From the NCBI GenBank assembly GCA_915275065.1, contig CAJZGD010000009.1, positions 1 through 20,122 on the forward strand: a stretch of DNA of 20,122 nucleotides, read 5' to 3'. The notes beneath the pieces were generated by a model. It was not told the DNA's origin, ran no database searches, and worked only from the letters and a program-made list of their open reading frames with translations. The translations under genes and the position numbers were made by a program. This document shows, in pieces, positions 11,587-20,122 of the stretch; the first letter of the stretch is position 1, and every line of letters begins with the position of its first letter. Source of the stretch: an uncultured Corynebacterium sp. (GTDB taxonomy: Bacteria > Actinomycetota > Actinomycetes > Mycobacteriales > Mycobacteriaceae).

Positions 11587-14500
11587 GTGACCGATCACAG
11601 CATCAACGTGGGACTACGTGCGGGTTCCGACCGCCTAGTGGCCCGATTTGCCCAGGAGCCTTTCGCGTTGGTATTTTCCGGCCAAGGTTTCGACTGGTTA
11701 ACCACATTAAAAACTGCGGTTAACCAAGGTGCCAGCCGCACCGTCGCACCACTAGTAGAACAAGCGAACGAACTCATCGCACCCGTAGTCGACCAGATCG
11801 CTGGCACCCGGACCGTTGGCTTCGACCCCATCGGGTGGGCCAGCGACACCAAAGAAATCTCCTTCGACGCCGCCCAGGCCGCAATAAGCGTCCCCGGCAT
11901 CTTCGTTTCCCAGCTGGCCGTGCTCGACGTGCTGGAATCCCAAGGTCTCGACGTCGACGCCGCCGTCACCTCCCTAGGGCATTCCCAAGGCATACTGGGG
12001 GTTTTCGCCTGCCAAGACCTCACCCGCGCGGCCGAAGTGCTCGCCATCGCCCAGCTCGTTGGCGCCGCCGTCACCCGCCAGGCCCGCGTGACCGGGCTGG
12101 TTGCTCAGGGCGACGCCGGCCCCATGGTTGCCATTGGAAACATCACCCGGGAGCAGCTGCAACAGGCCATCGACACGGCCTGCGGCGACCTTGATGAAAA
12201 CATTCGACCCACCATCGGATTACGCAACGCCCGCACCACCTATGTGCTGGTCGGTCGCCCCGATGACAACCGCAAGGTCCTCGACCTGCTCCGCCACCAG
12301 GCCGCCAAGGACGCCAAAGCCGTGGAAAACAAACTCCGCGGCGGCGCCCCCTTTAGCCCGAACATTATTCCCCTGGACGTGCAGGTAGGATTCCACCATC
12401 CCGCGATGATTCCCGCCGTGGATCAGGTGATGCTGTGGGCCACCGAGGCTGGACTCAACCAGGAACTGGCCCGGGAAGTCGCCACCAAGGTCATGGTCAC
12501 GCCCGTTGACTGGACCGAACAGGTGCGCGATGCCGTGGCCGCCGGTGCCCGCTGGCTGCTCGACGTCGGCCCCGACACCGGCGTGACCTTCCTCACCGAA
12601 GAAATCCTTGCCGGCTTCGGTGCCGCCACCCTGCCCGTGGCCAACCCCGACGGTCAGGCCCTGCTTTTCGACGCCGACCAGGCGCCGGAGCTGCCGCGGC
12701 CCTACAGCGACTACGCCCCCACCCTGGCCGATAGCCCCCGCGGACCCCGCCTGGTGACCAAGTTCACCGAGCTGACCGGCCGCACCCCCATGATGCTGGC
12801 CGGCATGACCCCCACCACCGTCGACCCCGAAATCGTGGCCGCAGCGGCAAACGCCGGCCACTGGGCCGAACTTGCCGGCGGCGGACAGGTCACCCCCGAA
12901 ATCCTCGAAGCCAATATTGAAAAACTCACCGGGCTGCTCGACGAGGGCGTGAACGCGGAATTCAACTCCATGTTCCTCGACCCCTACCTGTGGAAGATGC
13001 AGATCGGCGGGAAACGCCTCGTGCCGAAGGCCCGGGACAACGGTGCCCCCATCGACGGTATTGTCATCAGCGCAGGCATGCCCGACCACGATGACGCCAT
13101 CACCCTCATCCGGGAACTCCGCGACGGCGGTTTCCCATGGATCGCCTTCAAACCCGGCGCGGTCCGGCAAGTCGCCAAGGTGCTGTCCGTGGCCAAGGAT
13201 GTGCCCGACATTCCCATCATCATGCAGGTGGAGGGCGGTAAGGCCGGCGGACACCACTCGTGGGCGGACCTCGACGAGCTGTTGATCGCCACCTATGAGT
13301 CGATTCGGTCTTGCGCCAATGTGGTGCTGTGCGTGGGCGGCGGCATTGGCACCCCGCAGCAGGCCGCCCACTATCTCACCGGCGACTGGTCGTTGAAGTA
13401 TGATCTGCCGGCGATGCCGGTCGATGGCATTCTTATCGGTACCGCCGCCATGGCTACCCGGGAGGCCAAGACCTCCCCGTCGGTGAAGCGGCTGTTGGTG
13501 GAGACCAAGGGGATCAGCGGTTGGGTTGGTGCCGGGCATGCCGACGGCGGCATGGCTTCCGGCCGGTCCCAGCTGGGTGCGGACATCCACGAAATCGATA
13601 ACTCGTTTGCCCGGGCCGGCCGACTCCTGGACGAGGTGGCCGGTGATGCGGAGGCCGTGGCTGCGCGCCGGGAGGAGATCATTGCGGCCATTGCAAAGAC
13701 CGCCAAGCCCTACTTCGGCGATGTCGAACAGATGAGCTATCTGGAGTGGCTGGAGCGGTATGTGGAGCTTTCCGGCCCGTATCGGGGGAAGTGGACGGAT
13801 CCGTCGTGGTTTGACCGGTTTGTGCAGATGGTGCGCCGGGCCGAGGCGCGACTGGTGGATCAGGATCATGGTGAGTTTGTGCCGTCGGTGGCGCCCACGG
13901 TGTCGATGACGGATGATCCGGCGGATGTTGTAGCTCGGCTGGGCAAGTTGTATCCGCGGGCAACGGATTTGGTGCACCCGTCGGATGCTGCCTGGTTCTT
14001 GGGGTTGGCGAAAACCCCAGGGAAGCCGGTGAATTTCGTGCCAGTAATTGACCAGGATGTGCGTCGTTGGTGGCGGTCGGATTCGTTGTGGCAGTCGCAG
14101 GATGAGCGGTATGACGCGGATCAGGTGGCGATTATTCCTGGTATTTCCGCGGTTGCGGGGATTACGCGGGTTGACGAGCCGGTTGCGGAGTTGTTGGCCC
14201 GGTTCAATGATGCTGCGATCGATCTTTTGTTCGAGCGTGGGGTGGAGTTGGCGGAGGCCTTCCCGGATCCGGTGCCGATGGTGTTGGCGGCGAGTGGCAC
14301 GTATTGGGCGGGCCGGCATCGGCCATCGGTGATTGCCCGGCTGGGTGATGTGGATGCGTGGGAGTTGCGTGAGGACCCCGAGGAGTACACGTCGGCGTAT
14401 CATCCGCCGACCGGGGCGACGTTGGTGGCCAGCAATGGGGAGCAGTCGGTGTTGACCGTGCCCTTGGCCGGTTCCACGGCGTTTGGTACCACGGCGAATC

Positions 14501-17500
14501 TTGCTATCCGGTTTACGACGCCGATCATGGCGCCGCGGAATGTGGTGCCGCAGGTGATTGATCGGGATGCGGAGTCCGCCATGCGGGATTTGACGCGGAT
14601 CGCGGCGGGCGGCAGCCTGGGTGTTGAGCATGATGGGGTGGTGACGTGGGAGACCACGTTGGATGCGAACGATATTGCGGACTATAAGAATGTGACCGCG
14701 GGGTATCTGCCGAAGACGATTCTGCCGGTCGGTACCGCGCCGGATGTGTTAGTGGGTCGGGCATGGCCGGCGATTTTCGCGGCGGTGCAGGCGGCTACGA
14801 TTCCGGGGTCGCGTGGCGATTCCGTGGTGGAGGGCATGCTGGCGTTGGTGCATTTGGAGCATCACATTACGCTTGTCGACGACCTGCCGGACCCGGCTGC
14901 CGGGGAGATTGTGGATCTGTCGGTGACCGCTCGCCCGGAGGAGGTTGCGGACACGGAGATTGGCCGGATTGTGGTGATTCGGGCGGAGATTTCGGCTGAT
15001 GGTCGGCCGTTGGCGAAGTTGACGGAGCGCATGGCGATTCGGGGCCGGCGGGGGAATTCGACCGCTCGTACGAATACGTCGGTGTTGTCCACTCATGAGC
15101 CGGCGCCCCGGTCGTTCCGGGCGTATGCGAAGGTCACTGCGCCTGAGTCCATGTACCCGTTTGCGGTGGTTTCGGGGGACCGGAACCCTATTCACGTGTC
15201 GAACACTGCTGCGAAGCTGGCTGGTTTGCCGGGTGTGATTGTGCATGGTATGTGGACGTCTGCGGTTGCGGAGTTGGTGGCGGCCGGCGGCTATTCGGAT
15301 GAGACTGTGACTACGGTTCCGAATCGGGTGGCGGAGTACACGGCCACCATGTTGGCCCCGATTTTGCCCGGCTCCGAGGTGGAGTTTGTGGTGGAGCGCA
15401 CCGGTATTGATACCCGGCCTGGTCGGGGTGAGGTGCGGGAGGTGACCGCAACGGTGGACGGTCAGGTGGTGTTGGTTGCTACTGCAACGTTGGCGGCGCC
15501 GGACACGTTCTATGCGTTCCCCGGTCAGGGGATTCAGTCCCAGGGTATGGGCATGGATGCCCGCGCGAAGTCGCCGGCGGCGAAGGATGTGTGGGCGCGT
15601 GCGGATCGGCACACCCGGAATAAGCTGGGCTTTTCCGTGCTGGAGATTGTGCGGAATAACCCCCAGGAGGTGGTGGTTCGTGGTGAGAAGTTCACGCACC
15701 CGAAGGGTGTGCTGTTTTTGACCCAGTTCACCCAGGTGGCCATGGCTTGCTTGGGGGTGGCGCAGGTCGCCCAGATGCGGGAGGCCCATGCGTTGAATCA
15801 GCGGGCGTATTTCGCCGGCCATTCCGTGGGCGAGTATAACGCGTTGGCCGCCTATGCTGCGGTGCTGTCGCTCGAAAACGTGATCGAGATTGTGTATCAG
15901 CGTGGTTTGACGATGCACCGGCTGGTGGAGCGGGATGAGCATGGCGTGTCGAACTATGGGTTGGCTGCTTTGCGACCCCACAAGATGGGGTTGAATGCCG
16001 ATAACGTGTTCGATTATGTGCAGTCGATTGCGGCGGAGTCCGGCGAGTTCTTGGAGATCGTGAACTATAACCTGGCCGGCATGCAGTACGCGGTGGCCGG
16101 CACGATGAAGGGTTTGCAGGCGTTGCAGGCCGATTGTGAGGCTAAGGCCCCTGGCCTGCGGGCGTTCATTCTGATTCCGGGCATTGATGTTCCGTTCCAC
16201 TCCTCGCACCTGTTGGGTGGTGTGGATAATTTCCGCGAGCATCTTGATGATTTGCTGCCGGCGGAGGTGGATTTGGACATTCTGGTGGGCCGTTATATCC
16301 CGAACCTGGTGGCCCGACCGTTCGAACTCACCCGCGATTTCGTGCAGGCCATGCTGGACGTGGTCGACGCCCCCATTCTGCGCAAGGTGCTGAAGAATTT
16401 CGATGAGGAGCTGCGCCGGCCGGCCCGGTTGGCCCGCACCTTGTTGGTGGAGTTGTTGGCCTGGCAGTTTGCCTCCCCGGTGCGGTGGATTGAAACCCAG
16501 GACCTGCTGCTGCGACCCAAGGCTGATGGTGGCCTGGGTGTGCACCGGTTTGTGGAGGTGGGTGTGGGATCCGCCCCAACCTTGGCCAATATGATGGCGC
16601 AAACCGCGGCCCTGCCGCAATATTTGGGCACTGACCTGGAGATTCTCAACGTGGAGCGGGAATCTGGCATTGTGTTCGCCACCGACGAGTTCCACCGCGA
16701 GGTGCCCGCTGCGGCCGGTGCAGATGCGGACCATGATGTGGATGCGGACGCTCCCGCCACCGAGGTGCCTGCACCGGTGTTGGCGAAGGTGACGGAGCCT
16801 GAGTTGGCCCCGGCCGCCCCGGCCGTTGGGGTGCCGGCCGATATCGAGTTCAGCCCCTCGGATGCGACCGCCATGCTCATTGCCTTGTGGACCAAGGTGC
16901 GGCCCGACCAAATGGCAGCCACCGATTCGATCGAAACTTTGGTCGAAGGTGTGTCGTCGCGTCGGAACCAGCTGCTGTTGGATTTGGGTGTGGAGTTTGG
17001 CCTGGGCGCCATTGATGGTGCCGCCGATGCGGAGCTCGCCGACCTGTATAAGACCGTCACCCGCATGGCCAAGGGCTACACCGCCTTCGGCCCGGTGTTG
17101 TCCGATGCTGTGGGGGATGCGTTGCGCCGTCTGACCGGCCCGACCGGGAAACGCCCCAACTATGTGGCCGAACGCGTCATCGGCACTTGGGGCCTGGGCC
17201 AGGGTTGGGCGGACCATGTGGTGGCCGCCGTGGTCATGGGCGCCCGGGAGGGCGCGTCCCTGCGCGGTGGGGACCTGGCCACCCTGGCCCCGGCCAACCC
17301 CGGTACCGCCGCCGACCTGGACCAGCTCATTGATGCCGCCGTGCAGGCGGTTGCCGCGGACCGTGGGGTGGCCGTTGCCAAGCCGGGTGCCGGCGGTTCC
17401 GGTGGGGGAGTGGTGGACTCCGCCGCCCTCGGGGAATTCGCCGAACAGGTCACCGGCAAGGCCGGTGTGCTGGCCCAAACCGCCCGCACCATCCTTTCGA

Positions 17501-20122
17501 ACCTGGGGTTGGCGGAGCCGGCCACCGTGGTTGACCTGGACGATGCCGACGCGGATGCCGCCCTGTACGAGCTGGTGGCCCAGGAACTAGGGTCCGACTG
17601 GCCCCGGCAGGTGGCACCCAGCTTCGACGAGCGCAAAACCGTGCTGCTGGATGACCGGTGGGCCTCCGCCCGCGAAGACGTGTCCCGGGTCGCCCTCGGG
17701 GAGTTGGACGCCGCCGATCTGGACCTCACCGGTGCTGGTGAGGCGGTGGCCCGACAGGCTGAATACTTCGGCCTGAACGATCTGGCAGCCCAGGCGCGGG
17801 ACCTGCGGCCACTGGAGTTCGCCGACGACATCGCGGTCGTGACCGGCGCCTCCCCGAATTCGATCGCGGCGAGCGTCGTTAAGCAGCTGCTGCGGGGCGG
17901 GGCAACGGTGGTGGTCACCACATCGTCGCTGAGCCATGCGCGGCTGGGCTTCTACAAGCAGCTCTACGCGGAATCCGCGTGCGGCCAGGCGGCCCTGTGG
18001 GTCGTGCCTGCCAACCTGTCCAGCTACGCCGATCTCGATAATGTGATCGAATGGATCGGTTCGGAGCAGACCGCCACGGTGAACGGGGCGACGAAACTCA
18101 TCAAGCCCGCCCTGAAACCCACCCTGCTGTTCCCCTTCGCCGCCCCCAGCGTCTCCGGGACCCTCGCCGACGCCGGCGCGCCCGCGGAAATGCAAATGCG
18201 GCTGCTCCTGTGGTCCGTGGAACGGCTTATCGCCGGCCTGTCCGCCATCGGCACCAGCACCCACGTGGGTTCCCGCCTGCACGTGGTCCTGCCCGGCTCC
18301 CCCAACCGGGGGCGGTTCGGCGGGGACGGCGCCTACGGGGAATCCAAGGCGGCCCTGGACGCACTCGTCACCCGGTGGAACGCCGAAACCACGTGGAAAC
18401 CGAACACCTCTTTGGTGCACATGCTCATCGGCTGGGTGCGGGGCACTGGCCTCATGGGCGGCAATGATCCCCTGGTTGCGGCCGTGGAGAAGGCCGGGGT
18501 CACCACCTACTCCACCGACGAAATCGCCGAACTGTTGATCGAACAAATCGGCGAGGATGTGCGTCGTAAAGCTGCGGAACAACCCATCGTGGTGGACGCC
18601 ACCGGTGGCCTGGGCAGCAGCGACATCAACCTGTCCGAACTCGCCCGGCAAGCCAAGGTACAGCAGCCCGCTACCGGGGGCGACGCCGACCAGCCGGACA
18701 CCATCCCCGCCCTCCCCACCCCCTACCGGCCCATTGCGGAAATCACCCCCGACTTCACCGGGCAGGTCACCCAAGACCTCGACGACATGGTCGTCATTGT
18801 TGGCGTGGGCGAGGTTGGGCCGCTGGGCTCCGCCCGCACCCGCTTCGACGTGGAACTTACCGGCGACCTCACCGCCGCCGGCGTGATTGAACTCGCCTGG
18901 ACCATGGGGCTCATCCACTGGGACACCGACGGCTGGTACACCTGCGACGACGAGCCCATCGACGAGGCCGACATTTACGACCGCTACCACGACGATGTGC
19001 TCGCCCGCGTGGGGGTGCGCCGCTACCACGACGACTTCGGCATGGTCGACAACCTGGCGCCGGAACTCACCACCATCTACCTGGACCAGGACCTGTCCTT
19101 CAACGTTGCCGACAAGGCCACGGCCAAAACCTACGTGGACTCCGAACCGGACACCACCACCGCCAGCTTCGACGAAGAAGCAGGGGAGTGGACCGTCACC
19201 CGCAAGGCCGGCTCCGCGGTGCGTGTCCCCCGGCGCATGGCCATGTCCCGCTTCGTCGGCGGCCAAATCCCCGAAGGCTTCGACCCCGCCGTGTACGGCA
19301 TCCCCGCCGACATGATCGACAACCTCGACCGGGTCGCCATCTGGAATCTCGTGGCCACCGTTGAAGCCTTCCTCAACTCCGGCTTTAGCCCCGCGGAACT
19401 GCTCCGCGCCGTGCACCCCGCTCGGGTGTCCTCCACCCAAGGCACCGGCCTGGGCGGCATGGAATCCATGCGCTCCCTCTACATTGACGGGCTGCTGGCC
19501 GAGCCGCGGCAAAACGACATTCTGCAAGAAGCCCTGCCCAACGTCATGGCGGCCCACGTCATGCAATCCTATGTGGGCGGCTACGGTCAGATGATCCACC
19601 CGGTTGCCGCCTGCGCCACCGCCGCAGTGTCCGTGGAAGAAGGCGTGGACAAGATCAAACTGGGCAAGTCCGACTTCGTGGTGGCCGGCGGCTACGACGA
19701 CCTGTCCATCGAAGGCATCACCGGCTTCGGCGACATGGCAGCCACCGCCGATTCGAACGAAATGGCGGCCAAGGGCATCGACGAACGCTACTTCAGCCGG
19801 GCAAACGACCGGCGCCGGGGCGGCTTCGTGGAGTCCGCCGGCGGCGGCACGGTGCTGCTCGCCCGAGGATCAGTGGCCGCCGACTTGGGCCTGCCGGTTC
19901 TGGGCGTGATTGGATTCGCCGAATCCTTCGCCGATGGTGTGCACACCTCCATCCCCGCACCAGGGTTGGGTGCGCTGGGTGCGGCCCGGGGCGGCACGGA
20001 ATCCCGGCTGCGGAAACAACTTGCCCAGGTGGGTGTTGACGTGGACGATATTGCGGTGATTTCGAAGCACGACACGTCCACCACGGCGAACGACCCGAAC
20101 GAATCCGACCTGCACGAGCGGC
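11587..20122 (+). CDS. fas: Type I fatty acid synthase, multidomain (5' about 2,845 codons; continues past the window)
   Basis: This giant cytosolic enzyme makes saturated acyl-CoAs from acetyl- and malonyl-CoA in a barrel-shaped multimer; corynebacteria use them for phospholipids and corynomycolates. The GTG start follows AGGAG by 8 bp. The frame stays open to the edge. In order: acetyltransferase (S133 in GHSQG); FMN enoyl reductase (about 395-780, MMLAGMTP and VEGGKAGGHH); hot-dog dehydratase (D1198 and H1203 in SGDRNPIH); malonyl/palmitoyl transferase (FPGQG at 1311-1315, S1413 in AGHSVGE); Ala/Pro linker (about 1707-1757); ACP (likely phosphopantetheine S1790 in EGVSSRRNQ); ketoreductase (VVTGASPNSIA from 2084, Y2250 and K2254); ketosynthase (C2676 in VAACATA, H2828 in SKHDTS). 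The end of the KS lies outside. Domain order is as in mycobacterial FAS-I. Whether it is the FasA or FasB type cannot be decided. Confidence 0.97.
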   Translation, partial: MTDHSINVGLRAGSDRLVARFAQEPFALVFSGQGFDWLTTLKTAVNQGASRTVAPLVEQANELIAPVVDQIAGTRTVGFDPIGWASDTKEISFDAAQAAISVPGIFVSQLAVLDVLESQGLDVDAAVTSLGHSQGILGVFACQDLTRAAEVLAIAQLVGAAVTRQARVTGLVAQGDAGPMVAIGNITREQLQQAIDTACGDLDENIRPTIGLRNARTTYVLVGRPDDNRKVLDLLRHQAAKDAKAVENKLRGGAPFSPNIIPLDVQVGFHHPAMIPAVDQVMLWATEAGLNQELAREVATKVMVTPVDWTEQVRDAVAAGARWLLDVGPDTGVTFLTEEILAGFGAATLPVANPDGQALLFDADQAPELPRPYSDYAPTLADSPRGPRLVTKFTELTGRTPMMLAGMTPTTVDPEIVAAAANAGHWAELAGGGQVTPEILEANIEKLTGLLDEGVNAEFNSMFLDPYLWKMQIGGKRLVPKARDNGAPIDGIVISAGMPDHDDAITLIRELRDGGFPWIAFKPGAVRQVAKVLSVAKDVPDIPIIMQVEGGKAGGHHSWADLDELLIATYESIRSCANVVLCVGGGIGTPQQAAHYLTGDWSLKYDLPAMPVDGILIGTAAMATREAKTSPSVKRLLVETKGISGWVGAGHADGGMASGRSQLGADIHEIDNSFARAGRLLDEVAGDAEAVAARREEIIAAIAKTAKPYFGDVEQMSYLEWLERYVELSGPYRGKWTDPSWFDRFVQMVRRAEARLVDQDHGEFVPSVAPTVSMTDDPADVVARLGKLYPRATDLVHPSDAAWFLGLAKTPGKPVNFVPVIDQDVRRWWRSDSLWQSQDERYDADQVAIIPGISAVAGITRVDEPVAELLARFNDAAIDLLFERGVELAEAFPDPVPMVLAASGTYWAGRHRPSVIARLGDVDAWELREDPEEYTSAYHPPTGATLVASNGEQSVLTVPLAGSTAFGTTANLAIRFTTPIMAPRNVVPQVIDRDAESAMRDLTRIAAGGSLGVEHDGVVTWETTLDANDIADYKNVTAGYLPKTILPVGTAPDVLVGRAWPAIFAAVQAATIPGSRGDSVVEGMLALVHLEHHITLVDDLPDPAAGEIVDLSVTARPEEVADTEIGRIVVIRAEISADGRPLAKLTERMAIRGRRGNSTARTNTSVLSTHEPAPRSFRAYAKVTAPESMYPFAVVSGDRNPIHVSNTAAKLAGLPGVIVHGMWTSAVAELVAAGGYSDETVTTVPNRVAEYTATMLAPILPGSEVEFVVERTGIDTRPGRGEVREVTATVDGQVVLVATATLAAPDTFYAFPGQGIQSQGMGMDARAKSPAAKDVWARADRHTRNKLGFSVLEIVRNNPQEVVVRGEKFTHPKGVLFLTQFTQVAMACLGVAQVAQMREAHALNQRAYFAGHSVGEYNALAAYAAVLSLENVIEIVYQRGLTMHRLVERDEHGVSNYGLAALRPHKMGLNADNVFDYVQSIAAESGEFLEIVNYNLAGMQYAVAGTMKGLQALQADCEAKAPGLRAFILIPGIDVPFHSSHLLGGVDNFREHLDDLLPAEVDLDILVGRYIPNLVARPFELTRDFVQAMLDVVDAPILRKVLKNFDEELRRPARLARTLLVELLAWQFASPVRWIETQDLLLRPKADGGLGVHRFVEVGVGSAPTLANMMAQTAALPQYLGTDLEILNVERESGIVFATDEFHREVPAAAGADADHDVDADAPATEVPAPVLAKVTEPELAPAAPAVGVPADIEFSPSDATAMLIALWTKVRPDQMAATDSIETLVEGVSSRRNQLLLDLGVEFGLGAIDGAADAELADLYKTVTRMAKGYTAFGPVLSDAVGDALRRLTGPTGKRPNYVAERVIGTWGLGQGWADHVVAAVVMGAREGASLRGGDLATLAPANPGTAADLDQLIDAAVQAVAADRGVAVAKPGAGGSGGGVVDSAALGEFAEQVTGKAGVLAQTARTILSNLGLAEPATVVDLDDADADAALYELVAQELGSDWPRQVAPSFDERKTVLLDDRWASAREDVSRVALGELDAADLDLTGAGEAVARQAEYFGLNDLAAQARDLRPLEFADDIAVVTGASPNSIAASVVKQLLRGGATVVVTTSSLSHARLGFYKQLYAESACGQAALWVVPANLSSYADLDNVIEWIGSEQTATVNGATKLIKPALKPTLLFPFAAPSVSGTLADAGAPAEMQMRLLLWSVERLIAGLSAIGTSTHVGSRLHVVLPGSPNRGRFGGDGAYGESKAALDALVTRWNAETTWKPNTSLVHMLIGWVRGTGLMGGNDPLVAAVEKAGVTTYSTDEIAELLIEQIGEDVRRKAAEQPIVVDATGGLGSSDINLSELARQAKVQQPATGGDADQPDTIPALPTPYRPIAEITPDFTGQVTQDLDDMVVIVGVGEVGPLGSARTRFDVELTGDLTAAGVIELAWTMGLIHWDTDGWYTCDDEPIDEADIYDRYHDDVLARVGVRRYHDDFGMVDNLAPELTTIYLDQDLSFNVADKATAKTYVDSEPDTTTASFDEEAGEWTVTRKAGSAVRVPRRMAMSRFVGGQIPEGFDPAVYGIPADMIDNLDRVAIWNLVATVEAFLNSGFSPAELLRAVHPARVSSTQGTGLGGMESMRSLYIDGLLAEPRQNDILQEALPNVMAAHVMQSYVGGYGQMIHPVAACATAAVSVEEGVDKIKLGKSDFVVAGGYDDLSIEGITGFGDMAATADSNEMAAKGIDERYFSRANDRRRGGFVESAGGGTVLLARGSVAADLGLPVLGVIGFAESFADGVHTSIPAPGLGALGAARGGTESRLRKQLAQVGVDVDDIAVISKHDTSTTANDPNESDLHER

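Noticed and set aside
12220..19599. Three very long minus-strand frames (12220-14631, 14749-17478 and 17587-19599) opposite fas
   Set aside because: They are antisense shadows of the high-GC fas frame. Their translations are Gly/His/Arg/Pro-rich with no recognisable domains, while the plus frame carries every FAS-I catalytic motif.

Overview
The window looks like a chromosomal segment of a Corynebacterium or close relative (Corynebacteriales). The main reason is a bacterial-type, single-polypeptide type I fatty acid synthase, essentially confined to this group. It sits beside a type I-E CRISPR-Cas locus whose repeat has the CCCCGC/GCGGGG stem usual for I-E arrays. I cannot name the species from the sequence.

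Layout. Bases 1-82 are the leader-proximal edge of a CRISPR array (61-bp period: 29-nt repeat, 32-nt spacer), read on the minus strand. Bases 83-195 are the leader. Bases 196-9235 carry a complete minus-strand cas set in the order of transcription cas3, cse1 (cas8e), cse2, cas7e, cas5e, cas6e, cas1, cas2. It has every key motif I looked for and no visible frameshift, so the locus looks intact. Most genes overlap by 1-4 bp or lie within a few bases. The exception is a 62-bp gap between cas3 and cse1, which holds a near-consensus internal promoter and an inverted repeat.

Bases 9236-10032 hold no convincing gene. This long divergent intergenic region between cas3 and a plus-strand flotillin-like gene is full of dyads. 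They include a perfect 16-bp inverted repeat and, 2 bp away, a lone hairpin with the same six-base stem and four-base loop as the CRISPR repeat. That hairpin is the most interesting item here: a possible stand-alone repeat-like or crRNA-like element upstream of cas3.

Bases 10033-11133 encode a flotillin-like SPFH/band 7 protein, followed by a strong hairpin terminator. A small 60-residue protein of unknown function follows (11223-11405). From 11587 to the right edge runs the start of the giant fatty acid synthase gene. About 2,845 codons are visible without a stop, covering the AT, ER, DH, malonyl/palmitoyl transferase, ACP, KR and most of the KS domains. The gene continues past the window.

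How it works together. The cas genes form a self-contained defence unit: Cas1-Cas2 acquire spacers, Cas6e cuts the array transcript, Cse1-Cse2-Cas7e-Cas5e-Cas6e form Cascade, and Cas3 destroys the target. The SPFH gene and fas are probably housekeeping neighbours (membrane organisation and fatty acid supply for membrane and mycolic acids) rather than part of the defence system.
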